Source of the DNA: RYN-230 sp963717125
Lineage (GTDB): Bacteria > Actinomycetota > Actinomycetes > Streptosporangiales > Streptosporangiaceae
Assembly (NCBI GenBank): GCA_963717125.1
Contig: CAVQVG010000007.1
Span: 868,001-932,000, forward strand
Length of the DNA stretch: 64,000 nucleotides
Reading direction: 5' to 3'
Part shown: positions 33,393-41,551 of the stretch, piece by piece
Layout of the letters: each line of letters opens with the position of its first letter
Numbering within the stretch: position 1 is the first letter of the stretch
Program-made: the position numbers and the translations under genes
The notes under the pieces: generated by a model
Database searches by the model: none
The model's input: the letters and a program-made list of their open reading frames with translations, nothing else
Told to the model about the DNA's origin: nothing

Positions 33393-33700
33393 CGCGGCCA
33401 GGCAGCCGAGCGGCCGGGCCAGGCGACGGCCCGGCCGTCCGGGTGACCATCCGGGTCCGGCCCGGCTCCGGCCGGATCCAGGTGGGCGGCGAGCACGCCG
33501 GGGCACTGCTGGTCCGGGTCACCGCACCCGCGGTTGACGGCCGGGCCACCGAAGCCGCGCTGGCCGCCGTGGCCAGCGCCTTCGGCGTCCGGCGGCGCGC
33601 GGTCACGCTGGTCTCCGGGGCCACCAGCCGGACCAAGGTGATCGACGTGGCCGGGGCCGATCAGGCCGCGCTGGACCGGCTGCTCGGCTCAGCCGGCTGA
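33389..33700 (+). CDS. DUF167 (YggU) family protein
   Basis: 103 residues. Core pattern of YggU: VTIRVRPGSGRIQVGG, LLVRVTAPAVDGRATEAALAAVASAFGV, VTLVSGATSRTKVIDV. The family is small and widespread, function unsettled. GTG 33389 lies in a GTGA overlap with the preceding LLM gene, so translation is coupled. Convergent with the carboxylate-amine ligase gene. Confidence 0.9.
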   Translation: MTRPGSRAAGPGDGPAVRVTIRVRPGSGRIQVGGEHAGALLVRVTAPAVDGRATEAALAAVASAFGVRRRAVTLVSGATSRTKVIDVAGADQAALDRLLGSAG

Positions 33701-33716
33701 GTCGTCTGGCGACTGG

Positions 33717-35195
33717 TCAGCTGCCCGCCGGCCAGCTGTGCACCGGCTCGTTGCTGTGCATGTGCTCGATGTAGCGCTGGGTCATCCGGCGCAGCGCGGT
33801 GTGCCGGTCCACCCGGCCACGTTCCAGCAGGTGGACGGTCTCGGTCTGCCAGGTGGCGCCGGTCCGCCGGGACCGGCAGCGCTGCTCGATGATGCCCAGG
33901 CACCGGTCGGCATGGCGCGAGTCCACCCCCCACCGGCGCAGTCCCTCGCTGGCCAGCGGGAGCAGCACCTGCAGGGTCAGGTCGGCTACCGGCAGCACGC
34001 CCAGTTCCGGCCAGTACACGCAGGCGTCGATGCCGTGCCGGGCCCCGGCGACCAGATTTTCCGCGGCGGCGGCGAACGCCATCTGGGTCCAGACCGGGCG
34101 GTCCGCCTCGGCCAGCGAGCGGACCAGGCCGTAATAGAACGCGGCGTTCGCGGTGACGTCCGCGACCGTGGGGCCAGCCGGCAGCACCCGGTTCTCCACC
34201 CGCAGGTGCGGCCGCCCGCCGTCGACCGCGTACACCGGCCGGTTCCAGCGGTAGACGGTGCCGTTGTGCAGCGTCAGCTCCTCCAGGGCCGGCGTGACGC
34301 CCTGGTCCAGCCTGGCGAGCGGGTCGTCGTCGGTGGACAGCGGCAGCAGCGCGGGGAAGTAGCGGATGTTCTCCTCGAACAGGTCGAACACCGAGGTGAT
34401 CCAGCGCTCGCCGAACCACACCCGGGGTCGCACCCCCTGGGCCCGCAGTTCCTCCGACCGGGTGTCAGTGGCCTGCTGGAACAGGGTGATCCGGGTTTCC
34501 CGCCACAGCTCCCGGTCGAACAGGAACGGCGCGTTGGCGCCAAGCGCCACCTGCACCCCGGCCACCGCCTGGGCCGCGTTCCAGTAGCTGCCGAACGTCT
34601 CCGGGCTGACTTGCAGATGACACTGCAAGCTGGTGCAGGCTGCCTCCGGCATGATGTTGTCCACGTGCATGAGCAGCCGCTCGGGTCCCTCGATGTCGAT
34701 CCGCGCGTCCTCCCCGCGGGCGGCGCAGATCTGCTCGTTGAGCAGCCGGAACCGCGGGTTCGCCGACATGGCGTCCTCGCTGACGTCGGCCTGCCGCAGG
34801 CTGGGCAGGATGCCGATCATGGCCAGCCGGCTGCCCACGTCGCCCGCCCGCTGGTCGGCGTGCTTCAGGCTGGCCAGCAGGTGCGCCTCCAGCTGATCCA
34901 GCACGTCGGCGGTCAGCGGTCGCGGCGGGACGTTGATCTCCACGTTGAACCGGCCCAGCTCCGGGGCCCAGTGCGGGTCCCCGATGGCCGCCAGCACGTC
35001 CGGGCTGCGCATCGACGGCGCGCCCGACTCGTCCACCAGGTGCAGTTCGACCTCCAACCCCACCTGCTGGGTTTCGGTCTCGAACCAGGAGTCCCGCAGC
35101 ATGCGAGCCAGCGCGTCCAGGCACTGCCGTACCTTCTCGCGGTAGTGCCGCCGGTCGTGCTGGCTCACCGTGATCGGCGGAACATCCTTACCCAT
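33717..35195 (-). CDS. carboxylate-amine ligase of the glutamate-cysteine ligase 2 family
   Basis: 492 residues from ATG 35195 behind GGAGG. GCS2-type fold: QQVGLEVELHLVDESGAP at the N-terminus (the E-E-E-x motif of glutamate-cysteine ligases), GRFNVEINVPPRPL, MHVDNIMPEAACTSLQCHLQV (metal and substrate loop) and HLRVENRVLPAGPTV. C-terminal helices follow. It is longer than E. coli YbdK and resembles the actinomycete glutamate-cysteine-ligase family group of unknown product. Mycothiol organisms do not need glutathione, so it may make another gamma-glutamyl or ergothioneine-related compound (inference). Confidence 0.82.
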   Translation of the reverse strand: MGKDVPPITVSQHDRRHYREKVRQCLDALARMLRDSWFETETQQVGLEVELHLVDESGAPSMRSPDVLAAIGDPHWAPELGRFNVEINVPPRPLTADVLDQLEAHLLASLKHADQRAGDVGSRLAMIGILPSLRQADVSEDAMSANPRFRLLNEQICAARGEDARIDIEGPERLLMHVDNIMPEAACTSLQCHLQVSPETFGSYWNAAQAVAGVQVALGANAPFLFDRELWRETRITLFQQATDTRSEELRAQGVRPRVWFGERWITSVFDLFEENIRYFPALLPLSTDDDPLARLDQGVTPALEELTLHNGTVYRWNRPVYAVDGGRPHLRVENRVLPAGPTVADVTANAAFYYGLVRSLAEADRPVWTQMAFAAAAENLVAGARHGIDACVYWPELGVLPVADLTLQVLLPLASEGLRRWGVDSRHADRCLGIIEQRCRSRRTGATWQTETVHLLERGRVDRHTALRRMTQRYIEHMHSNEPVHSWPAGS

Positions 35196-35506
35196 CGGCC
35201 CCCTCCGCGCCGCGACCATGGGAGATGGCCTCCACCACACCCTGACACGTCGTTTGCGTCCTGACCAGACACGATGCTGGGGGGAAAGGCCAAGCGGAGG
35301 CAAATTCCGGCTGCCCGGCAGTTAGTGCGACAGCCCGGACCGGGTCAGCCGACCGTATTCCGCGGCGGCTCACCGCGCATCAGCACCCGGTGCGCGTTGT
35401 CCCAGGCCCCCGTGTAGAGCCGCCAGGCCGCCTCGCGGGCCACGCCCGCGATGTGCGGGGGGTACGTTTCTGGCCACAGAAGAGGTCTGACCACGGAGGT
35501 CTTTCG
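35196..35506. other. intergenic region between two divergent genes; possible gene remnant
   Basis: 311 bases. The GGAGGT ribosome site of the UxaA-type gene is at 35495-35500. On the minus strand, 35345-35490 has a protein-like open stretch (ending IAGVAREAAWRLYTGAWDN, then AHRVLMRGE) without a convincing start, possibly the remnant of a gene. I see no other structure. Confidence 0.45.
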
Positions 35507-35827
35507 GTGACCGAACCAGCTTCCTCCCGGCCGCGGCGCGGCGTCGATTTCCTGGCCCACCGGCGTGGCGACGACGTGGCCGTCGCCGTGCGGGACACCG
35601 GCCCGGGCAGGGCCAGCGCCGCCTATCTCGATTCCGGGGACCGCTTCGAGATCGTCGCCCGGGACGCCATCCCGCTCGGGCACAAGATCGCCTTGCGCGA
35701 CCTGGCCGAGCGCGAAGACGTGCTCGAGTACGGCGTGCTGATCGGCCTGACCCGGGCGCCGGTGGCGGCCGGCGAACTGGTGCACACCCACAACCTGAGG
35801 AGCGCGCGGTGGCAGAAAAGCGTCTGA
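35507..35827 (+). CDS. UxaA-type hydro-lyase, small subunit (SAF domain)
   Basis: 106 residues from GTG 35507 (GGAGGT six bases upstream). The SAF domain is DDVAVAVRDTGPG, ARDAIPLGHKIALRDLAEREDVLEYGVLIGLTRAPVAAGELVHTHNL (shown in parts), the small-subunit domain of altronate dehydratase and (2R)-sulfolactate sulfo-lyase (UxaA N-terminal, SuyA). It overlaps the large subunit gene by 19 bases. Together they should act as a metal-dependent sugar-acid dehydratase or sulfo-lyase; which substrate is not decided by sequence. Confidence 0.85.
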   Translation: MTEPASSRPRRGVDFLAHRRGDDVAVAVRDTGPGRASAAYLDSGDRFEIVARDAIPLGHKIALRDLAEREDVLEYGVLIGLTRAPVAAGELVHTHNLRSARWQKSV

Positions 35828-36966
35828 CTGGCTACCGGCGGCCGGATGGCCGGGCCGGCATCCGCAACCACGTGGTCATCCTCCCGGTGGACGACCTGTC
35901 CAACGCGGCGGCGGAGTCGGTGGCCCGGGCCATCCCGGGCACGCTGGCCATCCCGCACCCCTACGGCCGGCTTCAGTTCGGCGCCGACCTCGACCTGTTC
36001 TTCCAGACGATGATCGGCACCGGGGCGAACCCGAACGTGGCCGCGGCCGTGGTGGTCGGCATCGAGCCGGCCTGGACGCAGCGGATCGCGGACGGCATCG
36101 CGGCGACCGGCAAGCCGGTGGCGCAGTTCTCGATCGAGCGGCACGGCGACCTGCGGGTGCTGGAGATGGCCGCGCGCCGGGCGGCCCAGCTGCTGCAGGA
36201 CGCCAGCGAACTGCCCCGGGTCCCGGTCGAGCGCGGCGAGCTGGTGATGAGCATCAAGTGCGGGGAGTCCGACACGACCAGCGGCCTGGGCGCCAACCCG
36301 GCCACCTCGGAAGCGGTGGACCGGCACATCGCGGCGGGCGGGACGGTGATCTTCGGTGAGACCACCGAGCTGACCGGCGGCGAGCATCTCATCGCGCAAC
36401 GCTGCGCCACCGCCGAGGTGCGCAAGAAGTTTCAGGCGTTCTTCGACGAGTACCTCGCCATGGTCGAGCGGACCGGCGCCAACCTGCTCGGCTCGCAGCC
36501 GACCCAGGGCAACATCCGGGGTGGGCTGTCCACCATCGAGGAGAAGGCGCTGGGCAACATCCAGAAGACCGGCACCGCGCCGGTGGTCGACGCGCTGGCC
36601 CCGGCCGAGCGGCCCACCCGCGCCGGGCTGAACTTCATGGACACGTCCTGCGCGGCCGCCGAGTTCATCACGCTGACCGCCGCCGCCGGGGCGGTCATCC
36701 ACCTGTTCCCGACCGGTCAGGGCAACGTCGTCGGCCACCCGGTGGAGCCGGTGATAAAGATCAGCGCGAACCCGCTGACGCTGGCCACGATGAGCGAGCA
36801 CATCGACGTCAACGTGACCGGGCTGCTGCAGCTGGAGTTCGGTTTGGCCGCGGCGGGCGACAGGCTAGAGGATGTTATCGACCGGACCGTCAACGGGCGC
36901 CTCACTTGTGCGGAAGTTCTCGGCCACCGGGAGTTCGCGCTGACCCGGCTGCACCCGAGCGCCTAG
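35809..36966 (+). CDS. UxaA-type hydro-lyase, large subunit
   Basis: 385 residues from GTG 35809 behind GAGGAG. UxaA/SuyB catalytic domain: TGYRRPDGRAGIRNHVVILP, ATGKPVAQFSIERHGD, VMSIKCGESDTTSGLGANPATS with the Cys that may bind the metal, FGETTELTGGEHLI, NIRGGLSTIEEKALGNIQKTG and GHPVEPVIKISANPLT. Split into two chains like SuyAB, whereas E. coli UxaA is one chain, so sulfolactate or another hydroxy acid is possible. The gene is downstream of and overlaps its small subunit; a DinB-type gene follows on the same strand. Confidence 0.87.
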   Translation: MAEKRLTGYRRPDGRAGIRNHVVILPVDDLSNAAAESVARAIPGTLAIPHPYGRLQFGADLDLFFQTMIGTGANPNVAAAVVVGIEPAWTQRIADGIAATGKPVAQFSIERHGDLRVLEMAARRAAQLLQDASELPRVPVERGELVMSIKCGESDTTSGLGANPATSEAVDRHIAAGGTVIFGETTELTGGEHLIAQRCATAEVRKKFQAFFDEYLAMVERTGANLLGSQPTQGNIRGGLSTIEEKALGNIQKTGTAPVVDALAPAERPTRAGLNFMDTSCAAAEFITLTAAAGAVIHLFPTGQGNVVGHPVEPVIKISANPLTLATMSEHIDVNVTGLLQLEFGLAAAGDRLEDVIDRTVNGRLTCAEVLGHREFALTRLHPSA

Positions 36967-37017
36967 GCCGCGCCGCACCGGTGGCGGAGGACCGCGGCCG
37001 CCCGTCATGATGAGCGC

Positions 37018-37491
37018 GTGGATATCTCCGTGGACGCGCTCACCAGTTACGTGGACCGCGCCGTCAACGCGCTGACCAGCATCGTGGCCAGCCTGGGCGA
37101 CGACCTCAGCAACCAGCGGCCGGACCTGCCCGGGGCCAACTCGCCCTACGCGCTCTTGACGCACTGCCTCGGCGTCCTGGCCTACTGGGGCGGCTACGTG
37201 GTGGCGGGCCACGACGTGCCGCGGGACCGCGCCGCGGAGTTCACCGCGACCGGCCGCGCGGCCGACCTGGTGGCCGCCGCGCAACAGGCCAAGATCCAGT
37301 TCCGGGCGGACGCGCTGACCGCGGACCCGCCGGCCCCGCCGCGCCGGCCCGCCGCCCGCCGCGACCCGGACGCGCTGGAGGTGCGCAGCCAGGGGCACGC
37401 GCTGCTGCACGTTCTGGAGGAGCTCTACCAGCACCTCGGCCAGGCCGAGCTGACCCGGGACGTCCTGCTGGCCCAAGAGGCTTCCGGCTGA
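37018..37491 (+). CDS. DinB/DUF664-type four-helix protein
   Basis: 157 residues from GTG 37018. Four-helix-bundle character with the conserved His pattern HCLGVLAYWGGYVVAGHDVPRD and the C-terminal LHVLEELYQHLGQAELTRDVLL (His ligands, DinB/MDMPI-like). Family members bind divalent metals and may transfer groups from bacillithiol- or mycothiol-type thiols; function here is unknown. Convergent with the C-S lyase. Confidence 0.78.
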   Translation: MDISVDALTSYVDRAVNALTSIVASLGDDLSNQRPDLPGANSPYALLTHCLGVLAYWGGYVVAGHDVPRDRAAEFTATGRAADLVAAAQQAKIQFRADALTADPPAPPRRPAARRDPDALEVRSQGHALLHVLEELYQHLGQAELTRDVLLAQEASG

Positions 37492-37497
37492 ACGCCC

Positions 37498-38655
37498 CTA
37501 CCCGACGGCGGCCGCCATCCGGTGCACCGCCTCGGCCAGCAACTCGGGCGAGGTGCCCATGTTCAGCCGGGCGAAGCCAGCGCCCTGACGGCCGAAATCC
37601 GCCCCCGGGCTGAGCGCCACCCGGCCGCGGTCCAGGAAGGTGGCGGCCGGGTCGCCCGCCAGGCCCAGCCCGCGGCAGTCGATCCAGGCCAGGAAGCTGG
37701 CCTGCGGCGGCTGGTAGCGGGCCGCGGGCAGGTGCTCGGCCAGCAGGCCACGGAGCAGCCAGCGGTTCTCGTCGAGTTGCGCCCGCACCGCGTCCAGCCA
37801 GGGCAGCCCGTCGGTGAAGGCAGCCACCGAGGCGAGCACGCCGGGGTGCCCGGGCAGGAAGGCCTCCCACCGCTCGGCCAGCACCTTGTCCCCGGCGGCG
37901 GACCCGGCCACCGCCAGCCCGCACTTCAGCCCGGGAATGTTCCACCCCTTGGAGGCCGAGGTGAACACGAACGCCCGGGAGGTCATCTCGTGGTCGATGG
38001 ACAGGAACGGCACGTACTCCGCGCCGGGCAGGACCAGCGGCGCGTGGATCTCGTCCACCAGCAGGGCCGCGTCGTGCCGCTGGCACAGATCCGCGACGGT
38101 GCGCAGCTGCTCCCTGGTCCACACGCTGCCGGTCGGGTTGTGCGGGCTGCACAGCAGGTAGGCGGCGACACCTGGCTCGCCGAGCGCGCGGTCCAGCGCG
38201 GCCGGGTCGAGGTCGTAGCGGCCGCCGCTGTCCCGGGCCAGCGGCGCCTCGACGATGCGCCGGCCGGAAAACCCGAACCGGAACCAGAACGGCGGGTACA
38301 CCGGCGGGTTGATCACCACTCCGGCGCCGGGCGGGGTGAGCGCCTGCATCACCTCGGCCAGCCCGGTCATCACGTCCGGAATAGCGAACACCCGGGCCGG
38401 GTCGGCCGCCCAGCCCAGCCGGTCCGCCGCGAACGCGGCGAACACCTCGCCGAGCAGGCCGAGGTGCCCGTACCCGCAGTCGCCCAGGGCCAGCGCCCGG
38501 GTGACCGCCTCGATGACCGGCGCGGCCAGGTCGAAGTCCATCTCGGCCACGAAGGCTGGCAGCACGTCAGCCGGATAGGTGCGCCATTTGAAGCTGCGCC
38601 GCTGCCGCAGCGTGTCCAGCGCGCAGGTCCCGAGCAGAGCATCCACCCGACGCAT
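37498..38655 (-). CDS. MalY/PatB family PLP-dependent C-S lyase
   Basis: 385 residues from ATG 38655. Aminotransferase class I/II fold with cystathionine beta-lyase-type features: KWRTYPADVLPAFVAEMDF, GYGHLGLLGEVFAAFAADRLGW, INPPVYPPFWF, LLCSPHNPTGSVWTREQL (PLP phosphate/ring region), LVDEIHAPLVLPGAEYVPF (Asp to PLP N1) and TSASKGWNIPGLKCGLAVAG, where the Lys of SASK forms the aldimine. It releases thiol, pyruvate and ammonia from cystathionine or S-substituted cysteines. Upstream in-frame codons (to 38730) lack homology. Confidence 0.92.
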   Translation of the reverse strand: MRRVDALLGTCALDTLRQRRSFKWRTYPADVLPAFVAEMDFDLAAPVIEAVTRALALGDCGYGHLGLLGEVFAAFAADRLGWAADPARVFAIPDVMTGLAEVMQALTPPGAGVVINPPVYPPFWFRFGFSGRRIVEAPLARDSGGRYDLDPAALDRALGEPGVAAYLLCSPHNPTGSVWTREQLRTVADLCQRHDAALLVDEIHAPLVLPGAEYVPFLSIDHEMTSRAFVFTSASKGWNIPGLKCGLAVAGSAAGDKVLAERWEAFLPGHPGVLASVAAFTDGLPWLDAVRAQLDENRWLLRGLLAEHLPAARYQPPQASFLAWIDCRGLGLAGDPAATFLDRGRVALSPGADFGRQGAGFARLNMGTSPELLAEAVHRMAAAVG

Positions 38656-38741
38656 GCTATGCGGGGCAGCCGCGGCCGATCCATTACGCTGACCATGCGC
38701 AAGGTGGCTGACGGCACGGCCGGCGCGCACAGAAGGGTGCG

Positions 38742-39575
38742 GTGATGGCGGGCAAATGGTTTCGCGGCATCACCCCGCGCCGCGCCAAGTCACCCGACCT
38801 GAACACCGGCGTCGCCCACCCGGCCCGGGTGTACGACTACTGGCTGGGCGGCAAGGATAACTTCGCCGCCGACCGGGAGGCGGCCGAAGCGGTGATCGCG
38901 GTCCGGCCCGGCATCCTCCGTGACATCAGGGAGAACCGCCGGTTTCTCATCCGCGGCGTGCGCTACCTGGCCGGCGAGGTAGGTCTCCGGCAGTTCCTCG
39001 ACCTCGGCACCGGCATCCCCACCTCGCCCAACGTGCACGAGGCCGCGCAGCAGACCGCCCCGGAGTGCCGGGTCGTCTACGTGGACAACGACCCGATCGT
39101 GCTCGCGCACGCCCGGGCGCTGCTGGCCAGCTCGGCGGAGGGGGTGATCGCCTACCTGGACGCCGACCTGCGCGATCCGGAGCCCATCCTGCGCGCCGCC
39201 GCGCAGACCCTGGACTTCAGCCAGCCGGTCGGCGTCATCCTGGTCGGGGTGCTGCACCTGATCTCCGACGAGGAGAAGCCGCAGGCGATCATCGCCCGGT
39301 TGCTCGCCGACCTGCCGTCCGGCAGCTACCTGATGGTGACCCAGCCGGCCAGCGACGTCGACGCCCAGGCGGTCGCGGCCGGCGCGCAACGCTACAACAG
39401 CCGGGTGACCACGCCGCAGACCCGGCGCAGCCGGGATGAGGTGACTCGCTTCTTCGACGGGCTGGACCTGGTCGAGCCGGGAGTGGTGCAGCCGCACCGC
39501 TGGCGGCCGGACCCGGACGGCCCGCCGCCGACCGTGGAGTCGTCGAACTGGGTCGGCGTGGCCCACAAGCCGTGA
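38742..39575 (+). CDS. SAM-dependent methyltransferase, DUF574 type
   Basis: 277 residues (GTG 38742 or ATG 38745). Family signature of the actinomycete DUF574 methyltransferases: NTGVAHPARVYDYWLGGKDNFAADREAAEAVI, RFLIRGVRYLAGEVGLRQFLDLGTGIPTSPNVHEAAQ (SAM motif I), VVYVDNDPIVLAHARALL (motif II), AYLDADLRDPE, and a C-terminal GLDLVEPGVVQPHRWRPDP. This family is expanded in streptomycetes and relatives; targets are unknown. It is followed by a strong palindrome. Confidence 0.93.
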   Translation: MMAGKWFRGITPRRAKSPDLNTGVAHPARVYDYWLGGKDNFAADREAAEAVIAVRPGILRDIRENRRFLIRGVRYLAGEVGLRQFLDLGTGIPTSPNVHEAAQQTAPECRVVYVDNDPIVLAHARALLASSAEGVIAYLDADLRDPEPILRAAAQTLDFSQPVGVILVGVLHLISDEEKPQAIIARLLADLPSGSYLMVTQPASDVDAQAVAAGAQRYNSRVTTPQTRRSRDEVTRFFDGLDLVEPGVVQPHRWRPDPDGPPPTVESSNWVGVAHKP

Positions 39576-39611
39576 TGCTCAGCCCAGATCACCCGTCAAT
39601 CCCGGCTACCC

Positions 39612-39665
39612 CATGAGTGCGGTGAGTTGGGCCCCACCCGTGGGGCCCAACTCACCGCGCTGATG
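39612..39665. terminator. 54-base hairpin related to the palindrome at 20934
   Basis: The 25-base arms start at 39612 and 39641 with loop CCCG; one mismatch and one G-T wobble. The perfect core is GCGGTGAGTTGGGCCCCA (39619-39636). The right arm read as reverse complement begins CATCAGCGCGGTG, the same 13 bases that start the arms of the other palindromes. It lies 36 bases after the methyltransferase stop and is probably a terminator; its sequence family suggests more than that. Confidence 0.75.
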
Positions 39666-39749
39666 AAAACCGCCCCGCCCCGGGACCCGGCTGGCTGGAA
39701 CCGGGGGGATCTGATTCGGTAGGGACATGAGGCGAGCGAGAGACAGCGG

Positions 39750-40982
39750 ATGAGCGTGACCCGGCACCGTGGCCGGTGGACTCCTGAGGACCGCTGCGCG
39801 TCGCCCTACTACTACCCGCCGGTATCCGTGCCGCCAGGCACCGCCGGGCTCCACGTGACGCTGGATTACGACCGGTCCGGCGCCGTGCTGGACCTGGGCT
39901 GCTTCGGGCCGGCCGGGTTCCGCGGCTGGTCCGGCGGTGCCCGCTCGGAGTTCGTCATCACCGCCGATCAGGCCACGCCCGGCTACCTGCCCGGCGAGCT
40001 GGAGCCGGGCGAATGGCGGGTGGCACTGGGCCTCTACCAGCTGCCGGCCGAGGGGGCCAGCTACACGCTGACCGCGGAAGTGACAAGCACACCAGGGACG
40101 TTCCGGCCAGCGCCGGCCCCGGAACCGCCGGGCCCGCTCACCGACCGGCCGCCCAGGCGGGAGCTGCCCGCCCGGCCCGGGCACCGCTGGCTGGCCGGCG
40201 ACCTGCACGCGCACACCGTGCACTCGGACGGCGCGCTGACAGTGCCGGAGCTGGCCCGGCTGGCCGCCGAGCAGGGGCTCGACTTCCTCGCCGTGACCGA
40301 CCACAACACGGTCAGCCACCACGCCGAGCTGGGCTGGGCGTCCGCCCGGTACGGGATCACCCTGATCCCCGGCCAGGAGGTAACCACCGACACCGGGCAC
40401 GCCGGCGCGCTGGGCGACCTGAGCTGGGTGGACTTCCGCGAGCCGGCCGACTCGTGGCTGGCCGCGACCGAGCGCGGCGGTGGGCTGCTGTCGGTCAACC
40501 ACCCGATCGGCGGGCATGTCAGCTGGCTCAAGCCGATGCGGCGAAAACCGCCGCTGGTCGAGGTGTGGCACTGGAGCTGGCTGGACCCGCGGTGGACCAA
40601 CACGATGGCCTGGTGGCTGGCCTGGGATGCGGGCGCGGTCCCGGTCGGCGGCAGCGACTGGCACCGGCCCGGCGCGGACGCCGTCCCGGGCACCCCGACC
40701 ACCTGGGTGGAATGCGCCACCGGCGGCGGCGCCCAGGACGGCAGCGGCGCGGTGCTGGCCGGGCTGCGGGATGGCCGGTGTGCCATCTCCGCCCGGCGGG
40801 ACGGCCCGGTGCTGCTCCGGCTGGACGGGGAATTCGCCGCGGTCGGCGGCGACGGCACCATCCTGGCCGGCCCGGACGGCCCGCGCGCCGTGGTGCGCGG
40901 CGACCTGGCCCGGTTCCCCGCCGCCCCCGGCTGCCACCGGCTGCTGGACCCGGCCGGCGGCACCCTCGCCCTCACCGGCTAG
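39750..40982 (+). CDS. PHP-type metallohydrolase, CehA/McbA family
   Basis: 410 residues. An N-terminal beta-sandwich (residues 25-120: VPPGTAGLHVTLDYD, LEPGEWRVALGLYQL) precedes the PHP domain (from about 148): WLAGDLHAHTVHSDGALTVPELARLAAEQGLDFLAVTDHNTVSHHAEL with the HxH and DHN metal residues, then ITLIPGQEVTTDTGHAGALG, LLSVNHPIGG and GSDWHRPGA. CehA/McbA enzymes hydrolyse esters such as carbaryl; the natural substrate here is unknown. The start codon has a weak ribosome site. No signal peptide is seen. Convergent with the Ddn-like gene. Confidence 0.86.
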   Translation: MSVTRHRGRWTPEDRCASPYYYPPVSVPPGTAGLHVTLDYDRSGAVLDLGCFGPAGFRGWSGGARSEFVITADQATPGYLPGELEPGEWRVALGLYQLPAEGASYTLTAEVTSTPGTFRPAPAPEPPGPLTDRPPRRELPARPGHRWLAGDLHAHTVHSDGALTVPELARLAAEQGLDFLAVTDHNTVSHHAELGWASARYGITLIPGQEVTTDTGHAGALGDLSWVDFREPADSWLAATERGGGLLSVNHPIGGHVSWLKPMRRKPPLVEVWHWSWLDPRWTNTMAWWLAWDAGAVPVGGSDWHRPGADAVPGTPTTWVECATGGGAQDGSGAVLAGLRDGRCAISARRDGPVLLRLDGEFAAVGGDGTILAGPDGPRAVVRGDLARFPAAPGCHRLLDPAGGTLALTG

Positions 40983-40987
40983 CGCGG

Positions 40988-41446
40988 CTAGCGGCTGGTG
41001 CTGATCCGGAACACCGGGAAGCCGGGGGCGATGCCGAGCAACTGCTCCTCGGTGGCGTCCTTGGTGACGCCTTCGAAGAACCGGCCCACCTCCCAGCCCC
41101 ACTTCCGCAGGTACTCGCGGAGCACCGGCGGCTTGTCCGCGTCGGCCACCTCGGTGGCGGTGAACCGCTCGGCGCGGCGGCCGACCCGCAGCTCGCCGTC
41201 CCCGGCCACCCGCAGGTTGCGCACCCACTGGGCCTGGCCCCGGGGGGCGACCAGGTAGCGCTGCCCAGCCACGGTGAGCAGGTTGACCGGCGTGGTCCGC
41301 CACTCCCCGGACTTGCGGCCGCGCACGGCCAGCACCCGGGAGCCGTAGACGCTGATCCCGGCCCGGGTCAGCGCGGCGACGGTGTTGTTGAACAGGCGGT
41401 CCATGCCAGTCGGGGCAACGTACCGCGGCTGCGGGGTGGCGTTCAT
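40988..41446 (-). CDS. deazaflavin (F420)-dependent nitroreductase, Ddn/DUF385 family
   Basis: 152 residues, split beta-barrel: VYGSRVLAVRGRKSGEWRTTPVNLLTVAGQRYLVAPRGQAQWVRNLRVAGDGELRVGRRAERFTATEV (shown here as the conserved GRKSG.WR..P and W..NLR motifs). The Arg-Lys-Ser-Gly loop contacts the F420 phosphates. Ddn in M. tuberculosis activates nitroimidazoles and reduces menaquinone. The start has a GAGGAGATT ribosome site. The two palindromic operators lie just upstream, so it is probably under a TetR-type repressor. Confidence 0.9.
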   Translation of the reverse strand: MNATPQPRYVAPTGMDRLFNNTVAALTRAGISVYGSRVLAVRGRKSGEWRTTPVNLLTVAGQRYLVAPRGQAQWVRNLRVAGDGELRVGRRAERFTATEVADADKPPVLREYLRKWGWEVGRFFEGVTKDATEEQLLGIAPGFPVFRISTSR

Positions 41447-41466
41447 CGCAATCTCCTCTTAGCCCG

Positions 41467-41532
41467 GAGAGCAGTGCTCTCGTCTAAGAACAGTATGCAC
41501 GCAAGGGCGTTCAGAAGCAAGAGCAGTGCTCT
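41467..41532. promoter_or_regulatory. two palindromic operators flanking a promoter of the Ddn-like gene
   Basis: GAGAGCA-G-TGCTCTC at 41467-41481 and AGAGCA-G-TGCTCT at 41520-41532, centre to centre 52 bases (about five helical turns). On the minus strand, TTGCTT and TACTGT with a spacing near 18 bases lie between, a plausible promoter. The motif resembles TetR-family operators. No TetR gene is visible nearby. Confidence 0.65.
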
Positions 41533-41551
41533 CGATTTAGTCGGGCACTCT

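Noticed and set aside
39606..41303. Minus-strand 565-codon frame antisense to the PHP hydrolase
   Set aside because: Shadow of the PHP gene: low-complexity Arg/Gly/Pro composition with no homology.
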